Positions 52,113-61,463 are shown, counted from the stretch's first letter. The stretch: DNA of 64,000 nt from Hamadaea flava (GCF_024172085.1 NZ_JAMZDZ010000001.1:1860001-1924000), one strand, 5' to 3'. Made by a program: numbers and translations. The notes: generated by a model from the letters alone, not told the origin.

Positions 52113-53195
52113 ATGACACAACTGGAAGGCGCTTACCGCAGGCTGTTGCTGTTCTACCCCAGGAGCTTCCGCCGTGAACGCGGCCAGGAGGTCGTCACAA
52201 CCCTCATGGACGCGGCCAACCCGGGGCGGACCAAGCCGACCAGGTCAGAGGCTGCGGACTTGATCCTGGGCGGACTCAGATGGCGATTCAGACTCCCCGG
52301 CGGACCCGCGTACCGGATGGTCGCCATCGTGGTGGCCATGTTCATCGGCCTCGCCGCATCGGCCGCCGCGAGCGAGTTGGTCTGGCGCGCCTCGCCGACC
52401 ATGCCTGCGGACGCCGACGTGGAAGCGATCGGCAGGTCCGTCACCACGTTGGCGCCGGTCCAAGGTCCGTTCCCCTCGGCGTACTACGACGGTTGTGACC
52501 ACGCGGATACCAACGAAGCTTGCGAGTCCCTTGTCCCGGCCGGTGCCGACCCGGTGGTCAGACATACGTGGCTGGCGTACCGGGTGCCCGGTGCCGAGGT
52601 CAACGCGTGGGTTGAACAGGTCAGAGATCAGTTGATAGCCGACGGTTGGCAGATCGGGCGAACCGTCTCCAGCCAGACCGATCTGGCCGTCGCCAAATAT
52701 CCCGAGCAGACGATCTTCTGGGCGGTCAAGGACGACCTTGTGGTCCGCGTCAGTGGAGACCCCACCGAGAAGTACGCACCCTCGAACCCGAACGTCAGCA
52801 TCCAGGTCCACAAGCAGGCACCCCCCATGGTCACGGTCGGAGCCGTGGTGGGACTGTTGTTCGGCGTCATAGTCGGCTGGATGTTCGCCGGATGGGCGCT
52901 ACGCGGATTCCGGCGGCACACATCCGCAGGGAGGATCGCGATGCTGGTGGTCGCCATACCCGGCTTGGTCGTGGCCGCGCTGACTGGGATAGCGGCGCTG
53001 GTCCTGGCGTTCTACTTCGCCACGGCGCTCGGCTGGTCGCATCAGGACTCCCGCTTTCCCTTCCTGGTGCTTTCGTATATTCCGGCGGTCTCGCTCGCGA
53101 GCGGCATCAGCCTGTTCCTCGCTGCGGCACTCGCCGCGATGGCACCGCGAGGGTCTGCCCCGGCCACCGAATCGAGCGACAGGCTGGCGGCCTGA
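52113..53195 (+). CDS. Membrane protein linked to PadR
   Basis: A 360-residue protein. Residues 1-35 (YRRLLLFYPRSFRRERGQE) match the prefix seen in membrane partners of PadR regulators. One membrane helix lies at residues 66-88, an extracellular domain of about 140 residues with CDHADTNEACESL follows, and three helices lie at about 235-345. It resembles proteins that lie beside PadR without known role. It starts 9 bp after padR. Confidence 0.75.
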   Translation: MTQLEGAYRRLLLFYPRSFRRERGQEVVTTLMDAANPGRTKPTRSEAADLILGGLRWRFRLPGGPAYRMVAIVVAMFIGLAASAAASELVWRASPTMPADADVEAIGRSVTTLAPVQGPFPSAYYDGCDHADTNEACESLVPAGADPVVRHTWLAYRVPGAEVNAWVEQVRDQLIADGWQIGRTVSSQTDLAVAKYPEQTIFWAVKDDLVVRVSGDPTEKYAPSNPNVSIQVHKQAPPMVTVGAVVGLLFGVIVGWMFAGWALRGFRRHTSAGRIAMLVVAIPGLVVAALTGIAALVLAFYFATALGWSHQDSRFPFLVLSYIPAVSLASGISLFLAAALAAMAPRGSAPATESSDRLAA

Positions 53196-54008
53196 CCGGC
53201 AAGGTGCGCAAGGCGGTCGGGGCGATCGCTCTGGTGGCCGGCAGCTGACGGTTGGGGATCGGCCCACAGCGGCAGCGCTGATTCGGCGCCACCAGCACGT
53301 CGACATCGCGCAAGTCGTGATGCACCGCATGCACCTCGACGATCTCTGCCAAGGCATCGCGGCTCAGAACTCGGTACGCGCCGACGAGGAGGTCGCGGGG
53401 CTGCCGCCGGCACTCGTCGCGGTCTACCCGTTGCAGCTCACCGTTCACGGCGAGGGCGGGCTTGCCCTCGGCCAGCTCGTGCTCCGGGCGAGCGATCCAC
53501 ACGGCGGCCTCTGGCGCGCCGGCCTGAAACGCCGAGATTCGCTCGTACGACCGCGCCAGACGTGGGTCACCACTGTTGAGTGGCGTGGCCGGAAGAATTG
53601 AGATCCCGGTGGATGGCCGGGCCGCGGAGGGTTGTCCGAGGTCAGCAAGTATTAGGTATGTCGAGCTGGAGTGGGTTCCAGTGCATCCAGGAACACGCTC
53701 GCGTTCGAGGTTGGGTTTGCTGCTCGGTGCGGATCGTGGCTCATTGAGCATTTTGGAGGAGCTATGCCTTGTGTGCATTGAGGTTCAGGCTCGCTGACCG
53801 CGTGCTGGCCTGCCCCAGGTAAGGACCCATGCCGCTGATCGCGCCCGGGGTTGATCGCCTCGGGGATACGCGGGGTCGTGCTCATAGTCACGAGCCGAGA
53901 TGCCGCGTCCTCCAGCGATCCGGTGTCATCGTATTTGCTGCTCTCGCTTGAGCATTGGGGCGGCCGCGTAGGGCGGCGGGGAACAGTTTGTGCGGCGATA
54001 ATCGCGTG
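53196..54008. other. No assigned gene; repeat fragment and uncertain frames
   Basis: Both strands carry frames of coding-like third-position G+C between 53250 and 53610. The minus-strand frame (EAAVWIARPEHELAEGKPA, LLVGAYRVLSRDALAEIVE) reads more like protein but has no clear start or end. Bases 53630-53727 match part of the direct repeats. The rest holds nothing recognised. Confidence 0.35.
53630..53727. repeat. Third, diverged copy of the distal repeat segment
   Basis: About 98 bp resembling 42270-42372 and 61334-61435, best over GTTCGAGRTYGGSTTTGC and the preceding CAGGAACACRCTCGC. The rest of the repeat is absent here. Confidence 0.6.
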
Positions 54009-54743
54009 ATGATCAACCGTGAGCCTCGTTGGCTGGAGCGATATCAGGACGGGCAGCACGATCAGGTGTGGCACGAGTTCCGGCAGCTGGGCAGTGCCAT
54101 CCGCGCGCATCCCGAGCTCATGGAAGAGGCGCAGCTGGTGTGCGACGAGATGGCCCACCGTGCGCGGCGTAACATCGAGCTGACCGTGCAACGCCTGTCG
54201 GACGAGGGCTACCGGTTTCACCGCAACGACGCCGAGGAAACACCGTATGTGGCCCACTATCCGCCGACACCTGCCGCGGACGAGCACGCGGTATGGCTGC
54301 AGCAGCAGTTCGGTTCCGTGCCCCTGACGCTGCTGTCATGGGTCCGGCTTGTCGGAGACGTGTGGCTCGTTGGAACGCACCCGCAATGGACCAGCTCCGC
54401 CAGCGCCGATCCCTTCGTCTTGGAAGTCGAAGGCACCCGGCACGGCAGCGGATCGATTCGTTCCTACTTCGAACGCACCTGGAACAATCGGCGGGAATCC
54501 CGGCCGTTCGTTCTTCCGCTAGCGCCGGACAAGTTTCATAAGCAAAACGTCAGCGGTGGCGGACCATATGGTCTCGTGCTGCCCGACGGCTGCGTCGACG
54601 GGCTGTTCTCCTGGGAAGCCAACATGCCATTCGTTGCTTACCTCAACTGGGTCTTCAGCGAAGGCGGCTTCCCGCTGCCGTCAGGCGACCGCAACCAGTG
54701 GCGTGTTCGGCATCGCTTGATCGGCGACATGCTGCGCTTGTAG
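54009..54743 (+). CDS. Hypothetical 244-residue protein
   Basis: A soluble protein with helical N-terminus (LERYQDGQHDQVWHEFRQLG, LVCDEMAHRARRNIELTVQRL) and a mixed C-terminal domain rich in aromatic residues (WDVWLVGTHPQW-like VGDVWLVGTHPQWTSS, RSYFERTWNNRRESRPFVL, GLFSWEANMPFVAYLNWVF). The family type recurs in actinobacteria without known function. GTG 54006 is an alternative start. The nearby paralogue-like neighbour at 55.0 kb has similar character. Confidence 0.62.
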   Translation: MINREPRWLERYQDGQHDQVWHEFRQLGSAIRAHPELMEEAQLVCDEMAHRARRNIELTVQRLSDEGYRFHRNDAEETPYVAHYPPTPAADEHAVWLQQQFGSVPLTLLSWVRLVGDVWLVGTHPQWTSSASADPFVLEVEGTRHGSGSIRSYFERTWNNRRESRPFVLPLAPDKFHKQNVSGGGPYGLVLPDGCVDGLFSWEANMPFVAYLNWVFSEGGFPLPSGDRNQWRVRHRLIGDMLRL

Positions 54744-54789
54744 AGGTCGGTGGCGTCGGCATCTGGTTCGCCTCTTGGCCGACCGTCCA

Positions 54790-54960
54790 TGGTGCACATG
54801 GGGCGCAAGCATGCGCTCGGCCTCACCGACGCCCAGTGGGAGCTGCCGACGCACGACCCGCCGCGTGGAAGGATGCTTCCGAAGGTCTGGCCAGCGTCCT
54901 GTGATGATGCAGGCAGCTGCCCGCCGCGGCGACCGAGAGTGGAGGCTCCATACCAGCTGC
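54790..54960 (+). pseudogene. Possible IS5-type transposase N-terminal scrap
   Basis: MGRKHALGLTDAQWELPTHD resembles the LTDAQW start of IS5-group transposases. Sequence degenerates within 30 residues. Confidence 0.35.
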
Positions 54961-55018
54961 GTTGACCAGGCGAGCGCGTTCGTTCCTCAGCATTGACGGG
55001 CACCGCCTACACACCGAG

Positions 55019-55597
55019 ATGAGCCCGGCCACGCGCGATCACTGGACGAAGCATGGCATTCCGCCATCGGTGATCGAACGGATGGCGGCATACGAGGCAC
55101 AATGGGGCGGATGGTTGCTGCCCCCGGCGCCGCGCTACAACGGCGGCCCCAAGGTGTTCCGCAGCGACATGCCGGAGACCGACGGCGCGAGTAACTGGTG
55201 GTTCGACGCGGGCGATCCGCGGGTTTCGACGTGGTACGGGTTCTTGATCGGCCCCGAGAACGAATTCTGCATCGGCGACCGCGCTCATCGAATCACTCTG
55301 CACAGCTCGATCACGGGATGGATCGAGTCGGTGGCGTTGGCGTACCAGGTCCAGCGGTGGGCGCCGCGGAGCGTCACAGTGCGCGGCCCAGCGGTCGACG
55401 AAGTCGACCTGTCTGGCATGGAGCCGTTCGTGGAGGTCGAGGGAGTGTCGGACGGATGGTGGCGCAGAGCGGACACGGTGATCGCCGTGTACCAGGCGGA
55501 AGCCTGGCTCCTGGGGCGCCCCGAGGAGCAGATCGCCACCATCTACAGCGGCATCACCGAACCTGAGATCTACCTGGATTATTCAACGGGCACTTAA
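55019..55597 (+). CDS. Hypothetical 192-residue protein
   Basis: HGIPPSVIERMAAYEAQWG opens a helical segment. WLLPPAPRYNGGPKVFRSD, WWFDAGDPRVSTWYGFLIG and WRRADTVIAVYQAEAWLLG follow in a mixed alpha/beta pattern. The upstream extension to a TTG at 54962 is possible. Proteins of this kind are often immunity-like or housekeeping of unknown role in actinobacteria; this is an impression, not evidence. Confidence 0.6.
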   Translation: MSPATRDHWTKHGIPPSVIERMAAYEAQWGGWLLPPAPRYNGGPKVFRSDMPETDGASNWWFDAGDPRVSTWYGFLIGPENEFCIGDRAHRITLHSSITGWIESVALAYQVQRWAPRSVTVRGPAVDEVDLSGMEPFVEVEGVSDGWWRRADTVIAVYQAEAWLLGRPEEQIATIYSGITEPEIYLDYSTGT

Positions 55598-56101
55598 GCC
55601 GGGCTTTGTCAGGGTAGCCTCGCGGCCCACCATCGACGGCGTCTGGCCCGATCGACGCATCGCGGCCGCGTGTCGGCGCCGGACAAAACCTGGATCGGCG
55701 TCGACACAGACCTCGATGACCCGCCCGTCGTTGACACCGGTGGACGCCAACAATACGGCTGTGGAGCCCGGCCCAGTAGGACAGCGCGTGTGACACCCCT
55801 TGTCGGTATGACAGTCCTCGAGGCCGGTGCTACGCGATGGGCGATGGATCGTCGGGAGCCAGAGGCCCGTTGACATCGCGTCACGATCGGCGCGAGTCCG
55901 ATGTGATCGTCGACGGCAAAGTGTTGCGTTGCAAGCCCTCCGCCGATACCGACGCGCTCGTGAAGACGCTCGTTCAGAACGACGTCATGGAATCGTCCTG
56001 CGGGGACCGCGCTGCTGCTCGGCCTTGCGGCGCTCTTCGTGATCGCGGGCACCTGGCGCTATCAGCGACGAGGCCTCGCCGTCTGACCGCCGCATGACCG
56101 A
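55598..56101. other. No intact gene; possible broken small membrane protein
   Basis: In one plus-strand frame DVIVDGKVLRCKPSADTDAL and VKTLVQNDV are followed, after a shift, by LLLGLAALFVIAGTWRYQ and a stop at 56083-56085, as if a small single-helix membrane protein had been frameshifted. Nothing else is recognised. Confidence 0.35.
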
Positions 56102-56133
56102 GGCCCGCCCGGACGTCGTCGTCCGGGCGGGCC
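56102..56133 (-). terminator. Perfect terminator hairpin after MMPL gene
   Basis: A 14-bp perfect stem (56102-56115 with 56120-56133) with loop TCGT lies 13 bp beyond the stop of the minus-strand MMPL gene. Confidence 0.8.
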
Positions 56134-56145
56134 CAACCGGAGGGA

Positions 56146-58299
56146 TCAGCGGATCCGGGCTGGCGCTGGTGGTTGGACCGGCGCGGGCTTCGCCGCCCGG
56201 CTGACGTCACCGCGCCCAGGCCACCAGGCGGTGTGGCCGAGCAGCGCGGTGAGCGCCGGCACGAGGAACATCGACATCACGAACGCCGACAGCAGGATGC
56301 CCGTCGCGACGGAGAACCCGATCTGCTGCAGGAACGACACCGGCGCGAGGGCCAGCACCGCAAAGGTGCCCGCAAGGATCAAACCAGCCGCGGCGACGGA
56401 CGGTCCGGCATGTTGTACGCCGAGAGCAGCGGCCGCCCGGGGCTCGTTGCCGGCCCGGGCCTCCTCGCGGAGCCGGGCGATCATGAGGATGTTGTAGTCG
56501 GTGCCGATCGCCAGGACGAACAGGTAGAGCACGATCGGCAGCTGGAACGTCACCCCGGGGTGGCCGGCCACGTCCTGGAACAGGTAGATGGCCGCACCCA
56601 GCGTGGCCGCGAAGTTGAGCAACACCGCGATCACCAGATACACCGGCGCGACGATGCTGCGCAGCAACAGAGCCAGGATGATCGCGATCAGCAGCGCCGC
56701 CACGGGCAGGATCACCGACAGGTCGCGATTGTTGGCCGAGTTGATGTCGGCGTAGATCGCCGTGGTCCCACCGACGAGCACCTTGGTGCCCGGCGGCGCG
56801 ACGGCGTGCAGATCGCCGCGCAAGTGGTCGTGGACCAGCGTGATCGCGTCGTTCGAGGCCGGGTTGACCGTGAGCAGCAGGCTGAAGACGGCCACCTTGC
56901 CGTCGGACGCCTTGGCCGGGGGCTGGACGCCGCCGACTCCGTTCACCTTCCCGGCCGCCGCTGCGAACTGATCGAGCTGGGCCTGCGTCAACTGGCTTCC
57001 GTCACTGGTCGTCAGGTATGCCAGCGTCGGGTCCAGCGCCCCCTGCGGGAACCCGCGTTCCAGGTCGGCGGCCGCTTTCGCGGATTCGGTGGTGCTCGGG
57101 AAGCCAGCCGCGAAGTCGTAGTCCGCCTTGAACTTCAGCGCCCCACTGGCCAGTGCGATCAGCACCAGGCCGGACAGCGCGGCGGCCACCGCCGGCCGGC
57201 GGCCGACCGCCCGGCCGATCCGGGCGAACGCGGTGCCCTTGGGCTCACGCTTCCACGCCTTCGACGGCCAGAACGTCGCCGGGCCGATGAGGCTGACCAG
57301 AGCCGGGATGAGGGTCAGGCCGGTGATCATCATGACGAATACGGCGATCGCCAACGCCGGGCCGAGCGAGCCGAACCCGCCGAAGGTGGCCAGCAGCAGC
57401 ACGAGGAAGGCCACGATGACCGCACCGGCGGCCGACGTGATGACCTCGCCGACCCGGGCGACGGCGTACGCCATCGCGGTCTTCTTGTCGTCGCCGGCCC
57501 GCAGTCGTTCCCGGAAACGGAACAGCAGGAACAGGATGTAGTCGGTTCCGATGCCGTAGAGCACGATCAGCAGCAGCGTCTGCAGACTCTGGTCGACGTG
57601 GAAGCCGAAAGCCTTGCCGGCCGCCGCGATCAGGTTGGACGATACCTGCAAAACGATGCTGATGACCAGGATCGGCAGCAGAGCCGCGATCGGGCTGCGG
57701 AAGATGAGCAGGATCAGCACGATGATCAGCGCGAGGGTGGCCGCGCCGACGACCGCGAACGCCGTCGTGAAGGTGTCGTTGTTGTCCACGACTTGAGCGA
57801 CCGCGCCGGTCACACCGGCGGTCAGCGCGCTGCCCGCCAGGTTCGTCTTGATGACGTCGCGGGTCTGTTCCACCGCGTCCAGTTGCCCTTGGGCGTCGGT
57901 CATCGCCGCGGTGACCGGGACGTTGATCAGCTGCACTAGTTTGTTGGGCGCCACCGCCTGCGGGCCGGTCAAGGGCTGGCCGATCCCGGCGATGTGCGCA
58001 CTGCCGATCGCGATCGCCAGGGCTCCGATCCGTTCGGAGTCGGCCGTGGTCAGCTCGCCCCCGTCGGACCGTTTCACCACGACGATCGCGTTCGACGTGG
58101 CCTGCTCCGGGAAGGCGGTCTTGGCCAGTTCGATCGCCTGCACCGACTCGTACTTGTCCGGCAGGAAGCTGCCCTGGTCACCGCTGGTGATGTCGGACAG
58201 GCTTGGCAGCAGGCCGATGACGAGCATCGCGCCCACCAGCCACCCGCCGATGACCCACCAGGCCCGTTTGACGACGAACCTGCCCCATCGGTCGAACAT
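56146..58299 (-). CDS. MMPL/RND-type membrane transporter
   Basis: A 717-residue protein with twelve predicted helices in two halves, each with a large extracellular loop (about residues 40-175 and 390-520). Conserved intramembrane motifs YGIGTDYILFLLFRFRE and AIGTDYNILMIARLREE carry the Gly-Thr-Asp-Tyr proton-relay sites of MMPL proteins. It begins WGRFVVKRAWWVIGGW. Such proteins export lipids or drugs using the proton gradient. No partner gene lies nearby. The upstream 240 bp holds an array of TGGCACCA-like boxes. Confidence 0.93.
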   Translation of the reverse strand: MFDRWGRFVVKRAWWVIGGWLVGAMLVIGLLPSLSDITSGDQGSFLPDKYESVQAIELAKTAFPEQATSNAIVVVKRSDGGELTTADSERIGALAIAIGSAHIAGIGQPLTGPQAVAPNKLVQLINVPVTAAMTDAQGQLDAVEQTRDVIKTNLAGSALTAGVTGAVAQVVDNNDTFTTAFAVVGAATLALIIVLILLIFRSPIAALLPILVISIVLQVSSNLIAAAGKAFGFHVDQSLQTLLLIVLYGIGTDYILFLLFRFRERLRAGDDKKTAMAYAVARVGEVITSAAGAVIVAFLVLLLATFGGFGSLGPALAIAVFVMMITGLTLIPALVSLIGPATFWPSKAWKREPKGTAFARIGRAVGRRPAVAAALSGLVLIALASGALKFKADYDFAAGFPSTTESAKAAADLERGFPQGALDPTLAYLTTSDGSQLTQAQLDQFAAAAGKVNGVGGVQPPAKASDGKVAVFSLLLTVNPASNDAITLVHDHLRGDLHAVAPPGTKVLVGGTTAIYADINSANNRDLSVILPVAALLIAIILALLLRSIVAPVYLVIAVLLNFAATLGAAIYLFQDVAGHPGVTFQLPIVLYLFVLAIGTDYNILMIARLREEARAGNEPRAAAALGVQHAGPSVAAAGLILAGTFAVLALAPVSFLQQIGFSVATGILLSAFVMSMFLVPALTALLGHTAWWPGRGDVSRAAKPAPVQPPAPARIR

Positions 58300-58423
58300 T
58301 GGTTTTCCTCCCCTTTATGCCACTTTCACGGTGGTCAGATCGACGCCGAGCCCGCAGGGGGTTGGCGACACGCAGTGCCCCGACACTCAGGGCAGCACAT
58401 CGCTTGAGCTGCGATCTCAGCCT

Positions 58424-58510
58424 GGTGCCGTGCCACTCTGGCATCATTATGGCACATCATGGCACCAGAAGCTTAACCTGTGGTGCCACACTTATGCCAA
58501 AATGGCACCA
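58424..58510. promoter_or_regulatory. Cluster of TGGCA(CCA) boxes upstream of MMPL gene
   Basis: TGGCACCA at 58460-58467 and 58503-58510 and its complement TGGTGCCA at 58481-58488 alternate with shorter TGGCA/TGCCA units (58424-58435, 58439-58444, 58450-58455, 58495-58499). One more ATGCCA lies near 58317. The stretch is unusually AT-rich for this DNA. It looks like a multi-site operator. Confidence 0.5.
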
Positions 58511-58539
58511 CGGCGCGCACCACTGGGAACCGACACCCC

Positions 58540-59088
58540 GGGCAGCGCTACCGACACGGCGACACGATCTCCTGGTGTGGCGAGATGGACAGCGGTATGC
58601 GGCCTTGTTCACAGGCCAGGTGCAGCTTTGTCGTCCAGCCGCCACAGGATCAGCCGAAGGCGTGATCGGCTGGTTCGGCGTTGAGCGGATCGGCCTGGTG
58701 GTCGAAGTCGCGGCGGGCGCCGGGGGCGTGCTGATGGCCTCGTACTGTCGTGGCGTCGATGCTGATGTCCCAGCCGATCAGCCCGGCTGCGGCGGTCTGT
58801 GCCTGTAGTCCGGTGATGATGTGCTGCACACTCCGGCCCTGCTGCCATCGCTGGAACAGTCCGTGCACGGCCTGCCAGAATCCGTAGCGTGCAGGCACGT
58901 CACGCCACGGGGGCATCGACCCGGACCCGCCAGCGCACGCCGTCGATGAGTTGCCGTTTGGTCCACGCAGACGGTCGGCCTGGCCGGATACCCGCAGGTG
59001 CCAGTGGTTGCAGCAAATGGCATTGCGCGTCGGTCAGGTCGTGCCGCCTGGTCACCATTTCGGGTCTGACGTAGGCAGGATCGATCAC
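58540..59088 (-). pseudogene. IS5-family transposase, truncated and frameshifted
   Basis: From ATG 59088 the frame reads VTRRHDLTDAQCHLLQPLA, KRQLIDGVRWRVRVDAP. After a frameshift near 58915 it continues WRDVPARYGFWQAVHGLFQ, GWDISIDATTVRGHQHA (DDE Asp region) and ADHAFG, then a stop, then CGGWTTKLHLACEQGR. The C-terminal catalytic region is missing. No terminal repeats were found. Confidence 0.75.
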
Positions 59089-59119
59089 TGCATGCTGGGC
59101 TTGACTCCTTGGGATCCCG

Positions 59120-59509
59120 TCAGGACCGGAGCATGAGGACGGCCACTCCGAAGACCAGGAGCGGCGCGAGGGCGAGCGCGAGGCGGGCGTACCGCCAGTG
59201 CCGTTCGACGTCGCCGACGCTGGTCGCCGCCGGGATGTCGGTCAGCAGTTGGGCGATGGCATGTGTGTGGTGGGAATGTCGGGACGGTCGGCGGGTGATC
59301 GCGCGGACCAGGGCTGGTTCCCAAACCTTGAGGGCGATGCGCCTTCCGTCGTGGAGGCGCATTCGGAGGCTATAGCCGGCCAGTTCCTCGAGCTTGTCGA
59401 TATGGTGGCGAGGGATGTCGTAGCGCAGGAAGGTGTTGCGTACGACTACCCCAGCGCGAACAACAGCATGATCCCGAAGCATGCGGTTACCAGCAAATTG
59501 GCCGACCAC
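59120..59509 (-). CDS. PH-domain-like membrane protein, possibly truncated
   Basis: The frame from GTG 59509 gives 129 residues: RDHAVVRAGVVVRNTFLRY, DIPRHHIDKLEELAGYSLR, MRLHDGRRIALKVWEPALV, then a C-terminal hydrophobic helix LALALAPLLVFGVAVLML. The first part is a bacterial-PH-like beta fold. A normal member would have more N-terminal sequence with a membrane anchor. The IS element starts 22 bp upstream and an in-frame TAG lies at the junction, so the gene may have lost its start. Confidence 0.5.
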   Translation of the reverse strand: MVGQFAGNRMLRDHAVVRAGVVVRNTFLRYDIPRHHIDKLEELAGYSLRMRLHDGRRIALKVWEPALVRAITRRPSRHSHHTHAIAQLLTDIPAATSVGDVERHWRYARLALALAPLLVFGVAVLMLRS

Positions 59510-59531
59510 ATCGGCAGATGATTGAGGCTAA

Positions 59532-60403
59532 GGGTGTGTCTCATTTGGATGATCGTCACGCTGGGGACATGATCTGCTTCCGTGCATGACGCGATGGTCC
59601 GTACGTGGGCGCCTGATGATCTGTGGGAGATAGCGGAGCCGTTGATCCCGCCCGCGCCGGTTCGCCGGCAGGGCGGCGGTCGTCGGCGGGTCGACGACCG
59701 GGCGGTACTGGCGGCGATCGTGTATGTGCCCCAGGCGGGTTGTTCATGGTGGAAGCTGCCTGAGTCGTTGTTCGGAGTGACCCGGGCGACCGCGCCCCGC
59801 AGGTTCAGTCAGTGGACTGCGGCGGGGTTCTGGCTGCGGCTGCACGAGGCGATCCTGGACCGGCTCGGCAGTGATGCCCGGATCGATTGGTCCAGGGCGG
59901 TGGTGGACTCGATCAGTGTGCGGGCGAAAAAAGGGGGCGATCTGACCGGCCCGAATCCGGTCGACCGCGGCTAACCGGGTAGCAAGATCCATGTCATCTG
60001 TGACCGGGCTGGTCTGCCCCTGGCCGTCATGGTCACTGCCGCGAACGTCCACAACAGCCAGCTCCTGCTCCCCATGCTCGACAGCGTGCCCGCAATCCGC
60101 ACCCCGGCCGGCCGTCGCCGGTGGCGGCCGGTCAAGCTCCACGCCGACAAGGCCTACAACAGTCATGAGCTGCGCGCCGAGGTACGCCGCCGGGGCATCG
60201 CAGTACGGATCGCACGAAAGGGCATCGAGTCCTCCACCCGTCTGGGCCGTCAACAGTGGATCGTCGAGTCGTGCATGTCCTGGCTCATGCGATACCGGCG
60301 ACTCGTCCGCCGCTACGACCGCAAAGGCGACCATTATGAAGCCTTCGCCACCATCGCCAGCACCCTGATCCGCTCCCGACGCCTCACCAAATGAGACGCG
60401 TCC
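59532..60403 (+). mobile_element. IS5-group insertion sequence, complete ends, 872 bp
   Basis: Left end GGGTGTGTCTCATTTGG (59532-59548) and right end CCAAATGAGACGCGTCC (60387-60403) are inverted with 14 of 17 matches. TAA on both sides (59529-59531, 60404-60406) is a 3-bp target duplication as in several IS5 subgroups. It contains one transposase gene with a nonsense codon. Confidence 0.85.
59582..60394 (+). pseudogene. IS5-group transposase with a single in-frame stop
   Basis: From GTG 59582 (or ATG 59594): WAPDDLWEIAEPLIPPAP, the DDE Asp region VVDSISVRAKKGG, then GPNPVDRG followed by TAA (59972-59974), then PGSKIHVICDRAGLPLAV and KLHADKAYNSHELRAEVRR with the second Asp. WIVESCMSWLMRYRRLVRR holds the Glu. 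Apart from the TAA, which replaces the codon normally encoding Lys in GKPGSK, the gene is full length at about 270 codons. Confidence 0.85.
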
Positions 60404-60694
60404 TAAACCGCCCGCGACTCCGTCGTCATCGGCAGCGGCACGCCTGGGGACAAACCCGTCGCCACGATGCCGACCGTGAACGTCATCGCGTCCGCTCACC
60501 GAGCTGCGCAGGACTCGTCACTGGCTAGCGGGCAGGACGCGCGAACGACGAGGACCGTCGATACGGCCCGATCGCATATACCAGTCCATCGAGCGCGACT
60601 CGATGGACTCAATCATGTCACTCGAAGCGAATGGAGGTCTCCGCATGACCAAATCACCGTGCGCGAGAGCGCCACCAGTTTCCATTGGGGATCA
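60404..60694. other. Intergenic, nothing recognised
   Basis: Between the IS and the repeat copy B. No frame reads like a protein and no regulatory site is evident. Confidence 0.3.
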
Positions 60695-61135
60695 ATCGAG
60701 CTGCTGGCTCGTCAGCTCAGCACCCCGATCCGGCCGGCGATTCCAAGAAGACGGGCCGCTGGCGACATCGCGGCAGAGTTCGACAAGAAGATCGCGCGTA
60801 ACCGGCAGGCTCTCGATGAGGGAGCCAGCCCAGCGGTCGTGGCGGATTGGATCACCGAGGCTGAACAGCAGCGCGACACGGCACTGGCAAGCCCTCCCGC
60901 TGCCCGCGAATCCGACACAGTCGGCTCGATGACCGCCGAGGACATCACCTCGCTGATCGACGGGCTCGGTAACATCGCTGCGGCACTGGAGGAAGCTGAA
61001 CCCGAGGACAAGCTCGACCTGTACCGGAGCATGCGCCTGAAGCTGACTTACGTCGCAGAAACACAAACGGTGCACGCCGGGATTGATCTTGGCAAGCACC
61101 GTTGGGATTTGGTTGGTGTCCGAGGGGGGATTTGA
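60695..61135 (+). pseudogene. Serine recombinase C-terminal fragment (copy B)
   Basis: IELLARQLSTPIRPAIPRR, IAAEFDKKIARNRQALDEG, VADWITEAEQQRDTALASP and YRSMRLKLTYVAETQTV form the C-terminal helical part of the same recombinase as copy A, here without the frameshift. No catalytic or zinc-ribbon region precedes it. It runs into the tRNA(Leu) 3' fragment exactly as copy A does. Confidence 0.8.
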
Positions 61136-61141
61136 ACCCCC
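61114..61141 (-). other. tRNA(Leu) 3'-end fragment (attachment-site remnant)
   Basis: Identical in sequence to 42050-42077: T-arm plus acceptor end with CCA on the minus strand. No 5' half is present. Confidence 0.65.
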
Positions 61142-61463
61142 ATTTGCCGCACTTATGAGCCAGATGGGTGTTCATGTGATCGACGTTACGATCCGATCAC
61201 AGGCCGCATCAAGCAGCAATCATCAATGTACTTCTTGTTCTGACCTCGATGTTTGGCTCGTCCTCTCCGACTAACGGCGACCCGACTCCCCTACCAAGCA
61301 AGCCGTCGCATTCGTGCGCCCGGTGACCACACAGCATCGAGCATCGTCCGAGGCCAGCCGCCCCAGGCATGTCGCGCCGGAGCGGGTTCTAGTGCCACCA
61401 GGAACACACTCGCGTTCGAGATCGGCTTTGCCGCTCAATGGATTACGACTCAGCAAGAGCCCA

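Larger units (their letters stand above)
60695..61463. repeat. Direct repeat, copy B (recombinase end + tRNA end)
   Basis: 769 bp aligned with 41632-42399 in the same orientation. The one-base length difference corresponds to the frameshift in copy A. Confidence 0.8.

Noticed and set aside
53317-53601. Plus-strand 94-codon frame
   Set aside because: The overlapping minus-strand frame reads more like protein, neither has a clear start or ribosome site, and the region is next to repeat debris.
59972-59974. TAA in the IS transposase as programmed recoding
   Set aside because: There is no slippery sequence or frameshift arrangement, and the downstream part is in the same frame, so a simple nonsense mutation is the plainer reading.
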